This document shows positions 47,625 to 57,335 of a stretch of 64,000 nucleotides of DNA, in pieces. Numbering within the stretch: position 1 is the stretch's first letter; each line of letters opens with the position of its first letter. A program made the position numbers and the translations under genes. Source of the stretch: Hydrogenophaga sp. (lineage in GTDB: Bacteria > Pseudomonadota > Gammaproteobacteria > Burkholderiales > Burkholderiaceae_C). The notes under the pieces were generated by a model that saw only the letters and a list, made by a program, of their open reading frames with translations, was not told the origin of the DNA and did not search any database. Where the stretch lies: NCBI RefSeq assembly GCF_011772445.1, contig NZ_WVZN01000044.1, positions 129,305-193,304 on the forward strand. The letters are read 5' to 3'.

Positions 47625-47750
47625 GGCGGGTCTCCGTATCGAGGTGCCCGCATGCTGCGCGCCGGCCAGCCGGCCGTCTTGAACGAGCGCGCCACGCGAG
47701 GCGAAAACACCCCTGGGCTACACTGCCGGGTTCGTCAAGAGGTTTCTCCC

Positions 47751-48842
47751 ATGAGCTTGAAATGCGGCATCGTGGGCCTGCCCAACGTGGGCAAGTCCAC
47801 GCTCTTCAACGCCCTCACCAAGGCCGGCATCGCGGCCGAGAACTACCCGTTCTGCACCATCGAGCCCAACACGGGCGTGGTCGAGGTGCCCGACCCGCGC
47901 CTGGCGAAGCTGGCCGAGATCGTCAAGCCCGAGCGCATCGTGCCGGCCATCGTGGAGTTCGTGGACATCGCCGGCCTGGTGGCGGGCGCGAGCAACGGCG
48001 AAGGCCTGGGCAACAAGTTCCTGGCGCACATTCGCGAGACCGACGCCATCGTCCACGTGGTGCGCTGCTTCGAAGACCCGAACGTCATCCACGTAGCCAA
48101 CAAGGTCGATCCGATCGCCGACATCGAGGTCATCCAGACCGAGCTCTGCCTGGCCGACCTGGCCTCCGTGGAAAAGGCCTTGCACCGCGTGAGCAAAACC
48201 GCGCGCTCGGGCGACAAGGAGTCGATCAAGCAGATGGCCATCCTGGAAAAATGCCAGGCCGCGCTCAACGATACCCAGCCGGTGCGCACCATCGATTTCA
48301 GCAAGGAGGAGCAGGCGCAGCTCAAGCAGTTCTTCCTGATCACGGCCAAGCCTGCGATGTTCGTGGCCAACGTCTCGGAAGACGGTTTCGAGAACAACCC
48401 GCTGCTCGATCGCCTCGAGGCATTCGCTGCCAGGCAGAACGCACCCGTGGTCGCCATCTGCGCCAAGATCGAGGCCGAGCTCTCGGAGATGGACGACGCC
48501 GACCGGCTCGAATTCCTCCAGGAACTGGGACAGGAGGAGCCCGGCCTGAACCGGCTGATCCGTGCCGCCTACCAGTTGCTTGGCCTGCAGACGTACTTCA
48601 CCGCCGGCGTGAAGGAAGTGCGCGCCTGGACCATTCACGTGGGTGACACCGGCCCCCAGGCCGCGGGTGTGATCCACACCGACTTCGAGAAGGGCTTCAT
48701 CCGCGCCCAGACCATCGCCTTCGACGACTACATCGCCCACGGCGGCGAGCAGGGTGCGAAGGAGGCCGGCAAGATGCGCGCCGAGGGCAAGGACTACGTC
48801 GTCAAGGACGGCGACGTCATGAACTTCCTGTTCTCGGGCTGA
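47751..48842 (+). CDS. ychF: Redox-regulated ATPase YchF
   Basis: The 363-residue protein matches YchF/OLA1: P-loop [15 protein letters not shown], switch regions [10 protein letters not shown] and [17 protein letters not shown], and the NxxE-type specificity motif [10 protein letters not shown] in place of NKxD, which is why YchF prefers ATP. The C-terminal TGS domain ([18 protein letters not shown]) is complete. It binds ribosomes and takes part in the stress response. ATG 47751 is preceded by AAGAGG. Confidence 0.96.
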   Translation: MSLKCGIVGLPNVGKSTLFNALTKAGIAAENYPFCTIEPNTGVVEVPDPRLAKLAEIVKPERIVPAIVEFVDIAGLVAGASNGEGLGNKFLAHIRETDAIVHVVRCFEDPNVIHVANKVDPIADIEVIQTELCLADLASVEKALHRVSKTARSGDKESIKQMAILEKCQAALNDTQPVRTIDFSKEEQAQLKQFFLITAKPAMFVANVSEDGFENNPLLDRLEAFAARQNAPVVAICAKIEAELSEMDDADRLEFLQELGQEEPGLNRLIRAAYQLLGLQTYFTAGVKEVRAWTIHVGDTGPQAAGVIHTDFEKGFIRAQTIAFDDYIAHGGEQGAKEAGKMRAEGKDYVVKDGDVMNFLFSG

Positions 48843-48873
48843 GAGGCATCGCCTGCGCGGCGATGCACCAATG

Positions 48874-48905
48874 ACAAGGGCCCTGAAACGGGCCCTTGTT
48901 GTTTT
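48874..48905 (+). terminator. Terminator after ychF
   Basis: ACAAGGGCCC and GGGCCCTTGT form a perfect 10-bp stem around a 6-base loop (TGAAAC), followed by TGTTTTC. It may also work in the other direction for the convergent gene at 48923. Confidence 0.88.
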
Positions 48906-48922
48906 CGCGGGAGCAGCGGCGT

Positions 48923-49285
48923 TCAGCGGTCGTCCGCGCCGCCCTCGGGATCGTGTCCCGCCGAGCCTGGCGCATCGCGCAGGAAGGCCATCAGCCGGCT
49001 CAGTTCCGACTGCAGTTGCGGATCGGCCGCCGCTGCGTCGGCCAGGTGGCTGCTGCGCATCAGCGCCACCGTGGCGTCGCGCCGCGCCTGGCGGCGGGCC
49101 ACGTGGTCCAGCAGCCATTCGCGGCGCGCGCTGTCCCTGGGGTTGGCCGCAGCGGATGGCGCCACGCTCGGGCGGCGGAAGATCAGGTTCCCACTCGCGG
49201 GGCCGATGGCAGGCGTTGACGGATCCGCCACTTCATGGGCGGGCGCTGCGGTCGCGTCGTCGGAAGCGGACGTGTTGGTGGACAT
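48923..49285 (-). CDS. Hypothetical protein downstream of the chaperone-like gene
   Basis: The 120-residue product is soluble. The first third is Ala/Thr/Pro-rich and disordered; then comes a basic helix (RREWLLDHVARRQARRDATVALM), a helix DPQLQSELSRLMAFLRD and an acidic tail. I do not recognise the family. The ATG 49285 has GAGGCCCC upstream and lies 46 bases after the stop of the CesT-like gene on the same strand, so the two are probably one operon. Confidence 0.6.
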   Translation of the reverse strand: MSTNTSASDDATAAPAHEVADPSTPAIGPASGNLIFRRPSVAPSAAANPRDSARREWLLDHVARRQARRDATVALMRSSHLADAAAADPQLQSELSRLMAFLRDAPGSAGHDPEGGADDR

Positions 49286-49331
49286 GCGGGGCCTCAAAAA
49301 GGGATGAGTGGACGTGAGCATCAGGCACGAC

Positions 49332-49808
49332 TCAGGCGCGCGTCAACATGGCGCTCGGTACCTTGGGCGCTTCGCCGTTGGACGAGTCCGCGCCCTCGAT
49401 GTACATGGTCCACAGCAGGCGCAGGCCTTCCAGCCGCAGCAATTCGTTGGCCAGCACGATGTGCCGGTTCGACTCGTCTTCCAGGAACACGTCGTTGATC
49501 AACATCAGGGTCTCGTCCTCGTCGTCCTTGGCCAGACGCATGCTGCCCAGTTCGCCCCACAGCAGGTTGAAGGTCAGCGCGGCCGAATGAACCTTCGGCC
49601 GAGCCGCTTCGGAGGGTTCGCCCAATGCCGTGGTGAGCACCAGGCGCGTGGGGTGCTGCGCCCACTCCACCACGCACTCGCCGCCGGTTTCCAGGTGCAC
49701 CAGCCAGGTGGCTTCACGCAGTTCGACCACGGCCTCGACGGCCTCGCTGTGTTCGGCCGCGGCCACCAGGCAGGCGGCGGCGTCTTCGGGAGTGCGGAGT
49801 TCGGTCAT
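49332..49808 (-). CDS. CesT-like type III secretion chaperone candidate
   Basis: The 158-residue acidic protein has the layout of class I type III secretion chaperones (CesT/Tir-chaperone fold): an N-terminal helix, strands CVVEWAQHPTRLVLTTALGEP, a helix HSAALTFNLLWGELG, strands MRLAKDDEDETLMLINDVFLE and a C-terminal helix. The match is by pattern only. No secretion apparatus gene is in the window. The unknown proteins at 50061-50885 and 52699-54105 on the same strand could be its clients. It begins at ATG 49808 with weak ribosome-site signals. Confidence 0.45.
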   Translation of the reverse strand: MTELRTPEDAAACLVAAAEHSEAVEAVVELREATWLVHLETGGECVVEWAQHPTRLVLTTALGEPSEAARPKVHSAALTFNLLWGELGSMRLAKDDEDETLMLINDVFLEDESNRHIVLANELLRLEGLRLLWTMYIEGADSSNGEAPKVPSAMLTRA

Positions 49809-49971
49809 GGGGCCTCGGCGGACGGTGGCTGGGGATGTGCTGGCTTGAGTGGCGGAACGGGCCGATCGGTTCGAAACGTCCTGAGGCTAGATCGATTGAC
49901 CGATGCCGGCGTCAGGGATGAAGCCTGTCGTGCGATCGGATGGGCAGACAACTTGCAGTGGGCCTGCAAAT

Positions 49972-50007
49972 GACAAAGCGTGGCCGCCTCTTTTGAAGGC
50001 GCCACGC
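49972..50007 (-). terminator. Probable terminator after the 50061 gene
   Basis: GCGTGG/CCACGC and CGCC/GGCG arms pair with one bulge around a 9-base loop (49978-50007). On the minus strand TTTGTCATTT follows. It would separate the 50061-50885 gene from the chaperone-like gene. Confidence 0.55.
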
Positions 50008-50060
50008 CGTGCTTTGGACGAATCTGGGCGATGCGCTTGCCGTCCAGTTGCAGACGTTTG

Positions 50061-50885
50061 TCAGACGGCCTGCTGCTTCTTTTCCTCGGCTTTCAGCAGT
50101 TCGCTGCGGTACTCGGTCAGCGCATGGCGATCACCTTCGCCGACCTGGTTCAGCAAAGCGGTGTTGTCGAGGTAGTGGTTCAGCTTGTCCAGTTCACTCG
50201 TGTCCTGATCGGCTGCCCGCTTTGGAGGGTCTGGCAGATTCCTCAGCAAAGTGGGCGCGAAATGGAGGAAGCCTCCATCCATGAGGGAATCCGACACCTC
50301 GCTCTTCGTTTTTTGAATCGCCCACGCTGTTCGCGCGTCGAGCACAGGAAGGGTCTCGTTGATGGCGTCGATCAAGCCAAGGTCGTCTGCGTCGAGGCAG
50401 GTGGTGGCGGGTTCCTGGCTCACGATCGCTTCGGTGGGGACCACTGTTGGCGTGGGCGTTTCGTTCTTGAGTTCGTGTTCGTACTGGGTGGGATAGGCGA
50501 TGCGATGGGCCAGCTTGTACAACTCGTTGTCGTACTTCACCACCTTGTTGTCCGACTTTTCTTGAGGCAGGCGCTCAGCCAGATCCTTCGCCGCCTGTTG
50601 AGCAACGGGATGGGTGTTGTGCCTCTTCTGCAAATCGGCAAATGTCCGAAGCCCTTTCGCTGCGCCAGCCTTGCCGCCATGCGGATGGAGGTACTTATCT
50701 ACCCAGTTGCGTTTTCCGCTGCTCAGACGTCGACCTTGAAGGCTCAGGTCGCTGCCAGGCTTGAGAAACTTCAGGGTGAGGACCAGGGACTCGGGGCTGG
50801 TCAGGGCCTTAGCCTGAACCTTTTGCTTGTACTGGTGGTCGTGATACGCCTTGATCGGCTTTTGGAGGATGCCGGGGAGTGCCAT
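50061..50885 (-). CDS. Unknown hydrophilic protein, candidate secreted effector
   Basis: The 274-residue product has no signal peptide, membrane helix or recognised domain. It is Lys/Gln/Asp-rich (HDHQYKQKVQAKALTSPESL, KRNWVDKYLHPHGGKAG), with a Pro/Thr linker in the middle and a helical C-terminus ending AEEKKQQAV. Base composition is clearly more AT-rich than its neighbours. It shares short patterns with the 52699-54105 protein: AYPTQ-x2-HEL-x-NE and SELDKLNHYLDN versus NELNQLSGYMNF. ATG 50885 has no strong ribosome site. The effector idea rests on composition and the CesT-like gene downstream. Confidence 0.55.
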   Translation of the reverse strand: MALPGILQKPIKAYHDHQYKQKVQAKALTSPESLVLTLKFLKPGSDLSLQGRRLSSGKRNWVDKYLHPHGGKAGAAKGLRTFADLQKRHNTHPVAQQAAKDLAERLPQEKSDNKVVKYDNELYKLAHRIAYPTQYEHELKNETPTPTVVPTEAIVSQEPATTCLDADDLGLIDAINETLPVLDARTAWAIQKTKSEVSDSLMDGGFLHFAPTLLRNLPDPPKRAADQDTSELDKLNHYLDNTALLNQVGEGDRHALTEYRSELLKAEEKKQQAV

Positions 50886-50990
50886 GGGGAATCTTTCGAA
50901 GGTGGGTTGACGCAATCGCCGTCAGCCTTGGGGGACCGGACCCGCGCTCTGTAACGGCCCTGCCTTGAAAGGTTCGCCTTAAGAGGTGGC

Positions 50991-52154
50991 TTAGGCAGCC
51001 GTCCGCGCCTGCCGCTCCGCCCATTGGCTAAGTCCGATGGCCAGGATGGCCACCCCCAGCCCCGTCCAATGCAGGTCCAGCATCCGCCCCTGCGCGATCA
51101 TCACCCCACCCAGTGCCGCCCCCAGCGCCTGCCCTCCATACATGGCCGAGCTGTTCAAGGCCACCGTGGCCGGCGCCAGCGGCGGCGAGCGTTGCACCAG
51201 CCGCGCCTGCTGCGCCGAGTTGGCGGAGAAGCAACCCAGGGCCCAAGGCACCAGCACCAGCGCCTGCATCCACACCGAGCCGCGTCCCAGTGGCCAGACC
51301 AGCAGCGAGAGTGCGATCAGGCACAGGGTAATCAGCACCGCACGCGGCGCGCCCATGCGGTCGATGGAGCGGGAGATGAGCACGTTGCCCAGCAAGCCGA
51401 ACGCGCCGAACCACAGGAAGAGCAGCGACAAACCGCCGCCACCCAGGCCGTGCGTCTGCGCGAAGTAGGGCGCGAAGTACGAAAACAGCGTGAACTGCGC
51501 GAAGGCCGACAGCAGCGTCACGCCCACGGCCATCATCAGCGGCGCCGAACCCAGGGCCCGGCCCCAGGATTCGCGCGACAGCGCGGCTGGCCGCACGCCG
51601 TTGGGCATGGCGCGCCACACCCAGACGCTGACTACCAGCGCCATCATCGCCACCAGCCCGAAGGCCCAGCGCCAGCCCAGCACACCGCTGATCCAGGCCG
51701 CCAGTGGCATGCCCATCACCGACGCCACCGACCAACCCAGGAACACGAAGGTGATGCCCCGACCGCGCTGCTCCGGCGGAACCAGCAAGCCGATGCAGGC
51801 CGCCGCCTGCGGCGTGAACACGGCCGGCGAAACCACGGCCAGCACGCGCAAGGGCAGCAGCGCCGCGTAGTTCGGCGCCAGCGCGCAGGCGGCGTGCAGC
51901 AGGCCATACCAGATCAGCGACCAGGTGAGGAGGCGGCGCCGGTCCCAGCCCGCCACCAGGCCGGCGAACAGTGGCGCGCCCAGGCCCATCAGGATGGCGG
52001 CTGCCGTGATCAGTTGCCCTGCCTGTGGTACCGAAATGTCCAGCGACTGGCTGATGTCATTGAGCGTGCCGGGCACCACCATCACGCCGGTACCGATGAC
52101 GAAGTTGCCAACCATCAGCGCCCACAGACTGTGGGGCAGGGTGTTGCGGCTCAC
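50991..52154 (-). CDS. MFS transporter
   Basis: The 387-residue protein shows about 12 hydrophobic segments and MFS signatures such as GWDRRRLLTW after the second helix and GFxLGWS-like FVFLGWSVASVMGMPLAAW near helix 5. It resembles AraJ/YdhP-type drug or sugar exporters (inference). The GTG start at 52154 overlaps the stop of the YqaA gene (GTGA), so they are translated together. GC content is normal for the genome, unlike the flanking unknown genes, so this pair may predate the insertions. Confidence 0.85.
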   Translation of the reverse strand: MSRNTLPHSLWALMVGNFVIGTGVMVVPGTLNDISQSLDISVPQAGQLITAAAILMGLGAPLFAGLVAGWDRRRLLTWSLIWYGLLHAACALAPNYAALLPLRVLAVVSPAVFTPQAAACIGLLVPPEQRGRGITFVFLGWSVASVMGMPLAAWISGVLGWRWAFGLVAMMALVVSVWVWRAMPNGVRPAALSRESWGRALGSAPLMMAVGVTLLSAFAQFTLFSYFAPYFAQTHGLGGGGLSLLFLWFGAFGLLGNVLISRSIDRMGAPRAVLITLCLIALSLLVWPLGRGSVWMQALVLVPWALGCFSANSAQQARLVQRSPPLAPATVALNSSAMYGGQALGAALGGVMIAQGRMLDLHWTGLGVAILAIGLSQWAERQARTAA

Positions 52155-52633
52155 AGGGCCAGCCTTTCGGGAAAGAACCACAGCAGGGCGGCGGTCATGC
52201 AAAGGTAGCGCGCGAACTTGCCGATCGCCATGTAGGCCAGGCAAGGCCAGAACGGGAAGCGCAGCCAACCGGCCACCGCGCACAGCGGGTCACCCACCAC
52301 GGGCAGCCAGCTCAGCAGACAGGCCTTGGGGCCGAAGCGCTCAAGCCAGCGCAGGGCGCGCAGTTCGGTGCTGTTGCCGCGCGCGCGGTCCACCAGGCGG
52401 TGGGTGCCCAGGCCCATGGCCCAGCTCACCGCGCCACCCAGGGTGTTGCCAGCGGTGGCCACCAGCACGGCGGGCCAGAAGAGCTCGGGGTTGAGCTTGA
52501 TGAGCCCGAACACCGCGGGCTCGGAGCCCATGGGAAGCAGCGTCGCCGAGACGAATGCCACGACGAAGACGGTCGTCAGACCGTACTCGGGCAGAGCAAG
52601 CAGTTGGGCGAGGTGCTGGAACCAGGGGGGCAT
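52151..52633 (-). CDS. yqaA: YqaA family membrane protein (DedA-like)
   Basis: The 160-residue protein has about four membrane helices and the YqaA/SNARE-associated pattern ALPEYGLTTVFVVAFVSATLLPMGSEP, NTLGGAVSWAMG and ERFGPKACLLSWLPVVGDPLCAVAGWLR. It lies in the inner membrane; the wider DedA superfamily is linked to lipid flipping and envelope balance, but YqaA itself is uncharacterised. It overlaps the MFS gene by 4 bases. Confidence 0.88.
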   Translation of the reverse strand: MPPWFQHLAQLLALPEYGLTTVFVVAFVSATLLPMGSEPAVFGLIKLNPELFWPAVLVATAGNTLGGAVSWAMGLGTHRLVDRARGNSTELRALRWLERFGPKACLLSWLPVVGDPLCAVAGWLRFPFWPCLAYMAIGKFARYLCMTAALLWFFPERLAL

Positions 52634-52698
52634 GGGCGCGGCGGGTGGGCCGCGCGGATTCTGTCACTTTCGCCTTGGCAGGCCGATCGACGGCGTGT

Positions 52699-54105
52699 TT
52701 AGGCCCGGCTCAGCGAAAGGACTGCGCGCGTGACTGGAAGGGGTGGCAAAGGTTTGAATGGCGCGCGCAGAGGCGTTGTTGGAACGCCGACGTCTTGCAC
52801 CAGCGTCTTCGCGCTTGTCAGAAGCGGTGGCTTGTCCTCAGCCAGCGATTGCGCCGAGGTCTTGTGTGCGGCAATGATTGCCTGGCTTTCCTGGAGTGTC
52901 CTATAGACGAAATCCTTGAAAGGGCTCCCATCGGCGCTGGCGGTGCCAATCAATTGCCCCAGATGCTCGCCGTACCGCCTGAGCACGCTCCGCGCTTGAG
53001 GTGACAGCTTTTCGGAGTTGCAGTAGTCCTCAAATACCTGTTTGGTGACGGACCAGATTTTCAAGCAGGTTTCATAGTGCTTTTTTATTTCTTGGGCGTT
53101 CATGCCCAGTTGGTAATGGAATCCTCCTGGGGCATTTCCAAGCTCGTACTTTTTCTGACCGTCCTCGTTGAGTTTTCCTCGGGCGCCATCTTCGATGCAC
53201 TTGACCGTGTGGTTGAAGTCACGCGCCAACAGTTCGAAGCGGGTAACGTGTTGCACCCAGGCCGAGCCCAGCGTCTCCAGTGTTACGTGGTCCATCGAGC
53301 CGTCGCTCTTTTTCAGCGCGGCCTGCACATCGCGTTGAAGTTGTTCCGTGGTGTGAATCTGCGCCTCCGTGGCATCCCCCGTGGCGAGTTGGAACTGCAG
53401 TTCGTACTGGCTGTTCACGACCTGCTCGACGGCATGCGCGAGCGTGCCCAGGGGGCTGCCGCTCTTGACCGTCTCAAGATAGGCCGGCAAGGTTTCCTGA
53501 AATGGCTGCTTCAGCTTCATTTTTCGCTGCTTGAACGCCGAGTCGCTCTCACCCACCAGTTTCGTCGGTTCGGGATCGTGTTTTTGAGCAAACGCGTGCA
53601 CGCGTGGATCAATCGGCTCGAACTTGCCTTCTTCGCTGAATTTGGGTCGGGTCGCCGCTTCCATGACGGCCTTGACGGCCCTGAGTTGGAAGAAATTCAT
53701 GTAGCCAGACAACTGGTTCAACTCATTCTGCAGTTCGTGGGTCGACTGGGTGGGTGGGTACGCCGTCGACAAGTCCGGCGTGGCGGCATTGCCAAGCGGT
53801 CGCTTGGGCATAGGCCGATGCAACGCCTTCTTGGATCGGGTCGAATAGGTTGAGTAGGCTGTCCTCTTGTTGGCTTCCGGAGGAGGGTTGTTCTCAAACA
53901 ATTTGGCGGCGTTGAGCGACCTGTCCGGACTCTTGCCGTGATCCCTTGCTTTTCTGGCCACTCCACTTTTTTTGATATGGATGACGTGGGTGTCCGGTAG
54001 CCGTTGGAGGTCCTCGACGTCAACCCTTTTGTCGGTGGTATCTGGAAGCCGCAAGCTCTTTACGTCGCTATTGATGCGCTTGGCGTTGTCGTGGATGCGT
54101 CCCAT
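52699..54105 (-). CDS. Unknown large hydrophilic protein, candidate secreted effector
   Basis: The 468-residue product has no signal peptide or membrane helix. The N-terminus is polar and basic (NAKRINSDVKSLRLPD, KKSGVARKARDHGKSPDRSL), then comes a Ser/Thr/Tyr-rich part, a long helical middle (residues about 140-420) and a Pro-rich tail (PTTPLRAPFKPLPPLPV). I do not recognise a domain. The codon and base use is much more AT-rich than the genome, a sign of transfer. A GTG at 54174 would extend the frame, but no start has a good ribosome site. It stands next to the highly conserved dusB-fis-purH block. Confidence 0.6.
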   Translation of the reverse strand: MGRIHDNAKRINSDVKSLRLPDTTDKRVDVEDLQRLPDTHVIHIKKSGVARKARDHGKSPDRSLNAAKLFENNPPPEANKRTAYSTYSTRSKKALHRPMPKRPLGNAATPDLSTAYPPTQSTHELQNELNQLSGYMNFFQLRAVKAVMEAATRPKFSEEGKFEPIDPRVHAFAQKHDPEPTKLVGESDSAFKQRKMKLKQPFQETLPAYLETVKSGSPLGTLAHAVEQVVNSQYELQFQLATGDATEAQIHTTEQLQRDVQAALKKSDGSMDHVTLETLGSAWVQHVTRFELLARDFNHTVKCIEDGARGKLNEDGQKKYELGNAPGGFHYQLGMNAQEIKKHYETCLKIWSVTKQVFEDYCNSEKLSPQARSVLRRYGEHLGQLIGTASADGSPFKDFVYRTLQESQAIIAAHKTSAQSLAEDKPPLLTSAKTLVQDVGVPTTPLRAPFKPLPPLPVTRAVLSLSRA

Positions 54106-54370
54106 GTCTGATGAAGCTGAGCTTTGATCTGAGTGAAAGTGTGAGGGGAATGGGTGGAAACCGGCTGGAGCCACGTGACTGTGTTGTCCCGCCTCGCGAA
54201 GCGCTGCACTGCTCGGCCCGCTATTCAGCGTCGGTTGGGTGACGGGCCCGTCAAAGCTGTTCCGGGCTTAGGCCATTGCTGAAAATTTGGGCAGATACAA
54301 TCCGCCCTCCGCCGCCGGACCGCACCGGCCCCTTCTGTCCGAACCGCCGCCACGCCAGTTCCGCCCCGCC

Positions 54371-55399
54371 ATGCAGATCGGCGCCCACGTCCTGCCCAAC
54401 GCCCTGTTCGTCGCGCCCATGGCCGGTGTGACGGACCGGCCTTTCCGCAAGCTGTGCAAGCGGCTGGGGGCGGGCTACGCGGTGAGCGAGATGGTGACCA
54501 GCCGGCGCGAGCTGTGGGACAGCCTCAAGACCTCGCGCCGCGCCAATCACGAGGGCGAACCCGCGCCGATCTCCGTGCAGATCGCCGGCACGGATCCGCA
54601 GTCCATGGCCGATGCCGCGCGCTACAACGTCGACCGCGGCGCGCAGATCATCGACATCAACATGGGCTGCCCGGCCAAGAAGGTGTGCAACAAGTGGGCA
54701 GGCAGCGCGCTCATGCAGGACGAGGCGCTCGCGATCGGCATCGTCGAGGCCGTGGTGCGGGCCTGTGAGCCGCATGGCGTACCGGTCACGCTCAAGATGC
54801 GCACCGGCTGGTGCGACGCGGTGCGCAACGCGCCCGTGCTGGCCGTGGCGGCCGAGAGCGCTGGCGTGCAGATGCTCACCGTGCATGGCCGGACGCGCGA
54901 GCAGGGCTACAAGGGCCAGGCCGAACACGACACCGTGGCGAACATCAAGAGCCGCGCGCGCATTCCGGTGGTGGCCAATGGCGACATCGACTCTCCCGAG
55001 GCCGCGCGCGAGGTCCTGCGGCGCACCGGCGCCGACGCGATCATGGTCGGCCGAGCCGCCCAAGGCCGTCCCTGGATCTTCCGCGAGATTGCTCACTTCC
55101 TCTCGACTGGCGAGCACCTGCCCCCGCCCGGCCTGGAGCAGGTCAAGACCTGGTTGCTGGAGCACCTCGACGACCACTACGACCTGTACGGCGAGAGCAC
55201 GGGCGTACGCAGCGCGCGCAAGCACCTGGGCTGGTACGTGCAGTCGCTGCCTTTGCCGCCCGGTGAGGCCGCGCGTTTTCGCGCGGGTGTCAACGCCACC
55301 CACACCATCGATGACCAACGCCGTGTCGTCAGCCGGGCTTTCGATGTCTGGATCGACGCGGACTTCGGCGCCATCGCCGACTGGAAGCTGGCCGCATGA
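54371..55399 (+). CDS. dusB: tRNA-dihydrouridine synthase B
   Basis: The 342-residue FMN enzyme reduces uridine to dihydrouridine in the tRNA D-loop. It has [21 protein letters not shown], the catalytic Cys in [17 protein letters not shown] contacts [14 protein letters not shown] and [10 protein letters not shown], and the end [11 protein letters not shown]. The order dusB-fis is conserved in proteobacteria. ATG 54371 fits the start of the family. Its stop overlaps the fis ATG. Confidence 0.96.
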   Translation: MQIGAHVLPNALFVAPMAGVTDRPFRKLCKRLGAGYAVSEMVTSRRELWDSLKTSRRANHEGEPAPISVQIAGTDPQSMADAARYNVDRGAQIIDINMGCPAKKVCNKWAGSALMQDEALAIGIVEAVVRACEPHGVPVTLKMRTGWCDAVRNAPVLAVAAESAGVQMLTVHGRTREQGYKGQAEHDTVANIKSRARIPVVANGDIDSPEAAREVLRRTGADAIMVGRAAQGRPWIFREIAHFLSTGEHLPPPGLEQVKTWLLEHLDDHYDLYGESTGVRSARKHLGWYVQSLPLPPGEAARFRAGVNATHTIDDQRRVVSRAFDVWIDADFGAIADWKLAA

Positions 55400-55635
55400 A
55401 AAAGACCAATACGCTGGACGAGTGCATCCGCGACAGCCTGGAGGCCTATTTCCGCGACCTCGATGGCACCGAGCCCGCCAACCTGCACGACATGCTGTTG
55501 AAGGCGGTGGAGCGCCCCCTGCTCGAGGTGGTGATGGCCCAGGCGCAGTACAACCAGTCGCGCGCGGCGCAATGGCTGGGCCTGAACCGCAACACCCTGC
55601 GCAAGAAGCTGCTCGACCACGGCCTTCTCGACTGA
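55396..55635 (+). CDS. fis: Fis-type DNA-binding protein
   Basis: The 79-residue protein has the Fis C-terminal helix-turn-helix [28 protein letters not shown] and a short N-terminal arm. It is shorter than E. coli Fis (98 residues), as usual in betaproteobacteria. It bends DNA and affects growth-phase transcription. The ATG overlaps the dusB stop (ATGA). Confidence 0.95.
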   Translation: MKKTNTLDECIRDSLEAYFRDLDGTEPANLHDMLLKAVERPLLEVVMAQAQYNQSRAAQWLGLNRNTLRKKLLDHGLLD

Positions 55636-55658
55636 ATTTCCAACCTTCCCTGCTACCC

Positions 55659-57245
55659 ATGCGCGCACTCATCTCCGTTTCCGACAAGACCGGCGTGGTC
55701 GACCTCGCCCGTTCGCTGCACGCGCTCGGCGTGACCCTGCTCTCCACCGGCGGCACCGCCAAGCTGCTGGCTGATCAAGGCCTTCCCGTGACCGAAGTGG
55801 CCGAAGTCACTGGATTCCCCGAAATGCTCGACGGCCGCGTGAAGACGCTGCATCCCAAGGTACACGGCGGCTTGCTGGCGCGGCGCGACCTGCCCGAGCA
55901 CATGGCCGCGCTGCGCGAGCACGGCATCGAGACCATCGACATCCTGGTGGTGAACCTGTACCCGTTCGAGGCCACGGTGGCCAAGGCCGGCTGCACGCTG
56001 GCGGACGCCATCGAGAACATCGACATCGGTGGCCCGGCCATGGTGCGCAGCGCGGCCAAGAACTGGAAGGACGTGGCGGTGCTCACCGACGCGTCGCAGT
56101 ACGCTGGCGTGGTCGAGGAACTCAAGGCCAGCGGCAAGCTGAGCGACAAGACCCGCTTCGCCCTGTCGGTGGCCGCGTTCAACCGCATCAGCAACTACGA
56201 CGGCGCGATCAGCGACTACCTCTCGTCCATCGAGTTCGACGAAGCCGCCGAGGTGCCGACGCGCAACGCCTACGCAGCGCAGGCCAACGGCCGCTTCATC
56301 AAGCTGCAGGACCTGCGCTACGGCGAGAACCCGCATCAGACGGCCGCGTTCTACCGCGACCTGTATCCGGCCCCGGGTTCGCTCGTCACCGCGAAGCAAC
56401 TGCAGGGCAAGGAGCTTTCGTACAACAACATCGCCGACGCCGACGCGGCCTGGGAATGCGTCAAGAGCTTCGACGAGCCGGCCTGCGTGATCGTCAAGCA
56501 CGCCAACCCCTGCGGCGTGGCCGTGGGCAGCGGCCCGCTGCAGGCCTACCAGAAGGCCTTCCAGACCGACCCCACCAGCGCATTCGGCGGCATCATCGCG
56601 CTCAATCGCCCGCTCGACGGCGCCGCGGCCGAAGCGATCAGCAAGCAGTTCGTCGAGGTGCTCATGGCGCCGGGCTACTCGCCCGAGGCGCTGGCGGTGT
56701 TCAAGGCCAAGGCCAATGTCCGAGTGCTGCAGATCGACCTGCCACCGGGTGGTCCTACCGCCTGGGACAAGGGCCTGAACCTGTCGGACGTGAAGCGTGT
56801 GGGCTCGGGCCTGCTGATCCAGTCGGCCGACAACCACGTGCTCCAGCGCGAAGACTTGAAGGTGGTGACGAAGCTGCAACCTACGCCGCAGCAACTGGAT
56901 GACCTTCTGTTCGCATGGAAGGTGGCCAAGTTCGTCAAATCCAACGCCATCGTCTTCTGCAAGGACGGCATGACCATGGGCGTGGGCGCGGGACAGATGA
57001 GCCGCCTCGATTCGGCGCGCATCGCCAGCATCAAGGCAGGACACGCCAAGCTCTCCCTGCAAGGAACGGCGGTGGCCAGCGATGCCTTTTTCCCGTTCCG
57101 CGACGGCCTGGACGTGGTGGTCGATGCCGGTGCGAGCTGCGTGATCCAGCCCGGTGGCTCCATGCGCGACCAGGAGGTCATCGATGCCGCGAATGAGCGC
57201 GGTGTGGCGATGGTGTTCTCCGGGGTGCGGCACTTTCGGCACTGA
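55659..57245 (+). CDS. purH: Bifunctional AICAR formyltransferase / IMP cyclohydrolase
   Basis: The 528-residue enzyme carries out the last two steps of IMP synthesis. The N-terminal cyclohydrolase domain has [17 protein letters not shown] and [11 protein letters not shown]; the formyltransferase domain has the catalytic [22 protein letters not shown] and the end [23 protein letters not shown] 55659 lies 24 bases after fis in the usual dusB-fis-purH order. Confidence 0.97.
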   Translation: MRALISVSDKTGVVDLARSLHALGVTLLSTGGTAKLLADQGLPVTEVAEVTGFPEMLDGRVKTLHPKVHGGLLARRDLPEHMAALREHGIETIDILVVNLYPFEATVAKAGCTLADAIENIDIGGPAMVRSAAKNWKDVAVLTDASQYAGVVEELKASGKLSDKTRFALSVAAFNRISNYDGAISDYLSSIEFDEAAEVPTRNAYAAQANGRFIKLQDLRYGENPHQTAAFYRDLYPAPGSLVTAKQLQGKELSYNNIADADAAWECVKSFDEPACVIVKHANPCGVAVGSGPLQAYQKAFQTDPTSAFGGIIALNRPLDGAAAEAISKQFVEVLMAPGYSPEALAVFKAKANVRVLQIDLPPGGPTAWDKGLNLSDVKRVGSGLLIQSADNHVLQREDLKVVTKLQPTPQQLDDLLFAWKVAKFVKSNAIVFCKDGMTMGVGAGQMSRLDSARIASIKAGHAKLSLQGTAVASDAFFPFRDGLDVVVDAGASCVIQPGGSMRDQEVIDAANERGVAMVFSGVRHFRH

Positions 57246-57249
57246 CTCC

Positions 57250-57324
57250 GGCAGCGGCCTGCGGGCCGCTTCCCCCCTTCCAGGGTGCGTCGCCCGCGGC
57301 CCAGCCAAGCCGGTACCGCGGCGA
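57250..57324. repeat. Two-hairpin intergenic repeat, copy 2
   Basis: After purH the same layout as at 3505-3580 appears: a small GC hairpin, CCCCCCTTCCAGGG, then a 35-base near-palindrome (57290-57324) with arms TCGCC-CGCGG and CCGCG-GCGA around AGC-CAA-GCC. Where the two copies differ in the outer stem, both arms change together. Confidence 0.6.
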
Positions 57325-57335
57325 CTCTCGACGAG

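Noticed and set aside
54106..54370. Search for a plant-inducible (PIP, TTCG-N16-TTCG) box before the effector-like genes
   Set aside because: None with the right spacing was found here, before 50885 or before 49808. A TTCG-N14-TTCC near 49875 has the wrong spacing and a mismatch.
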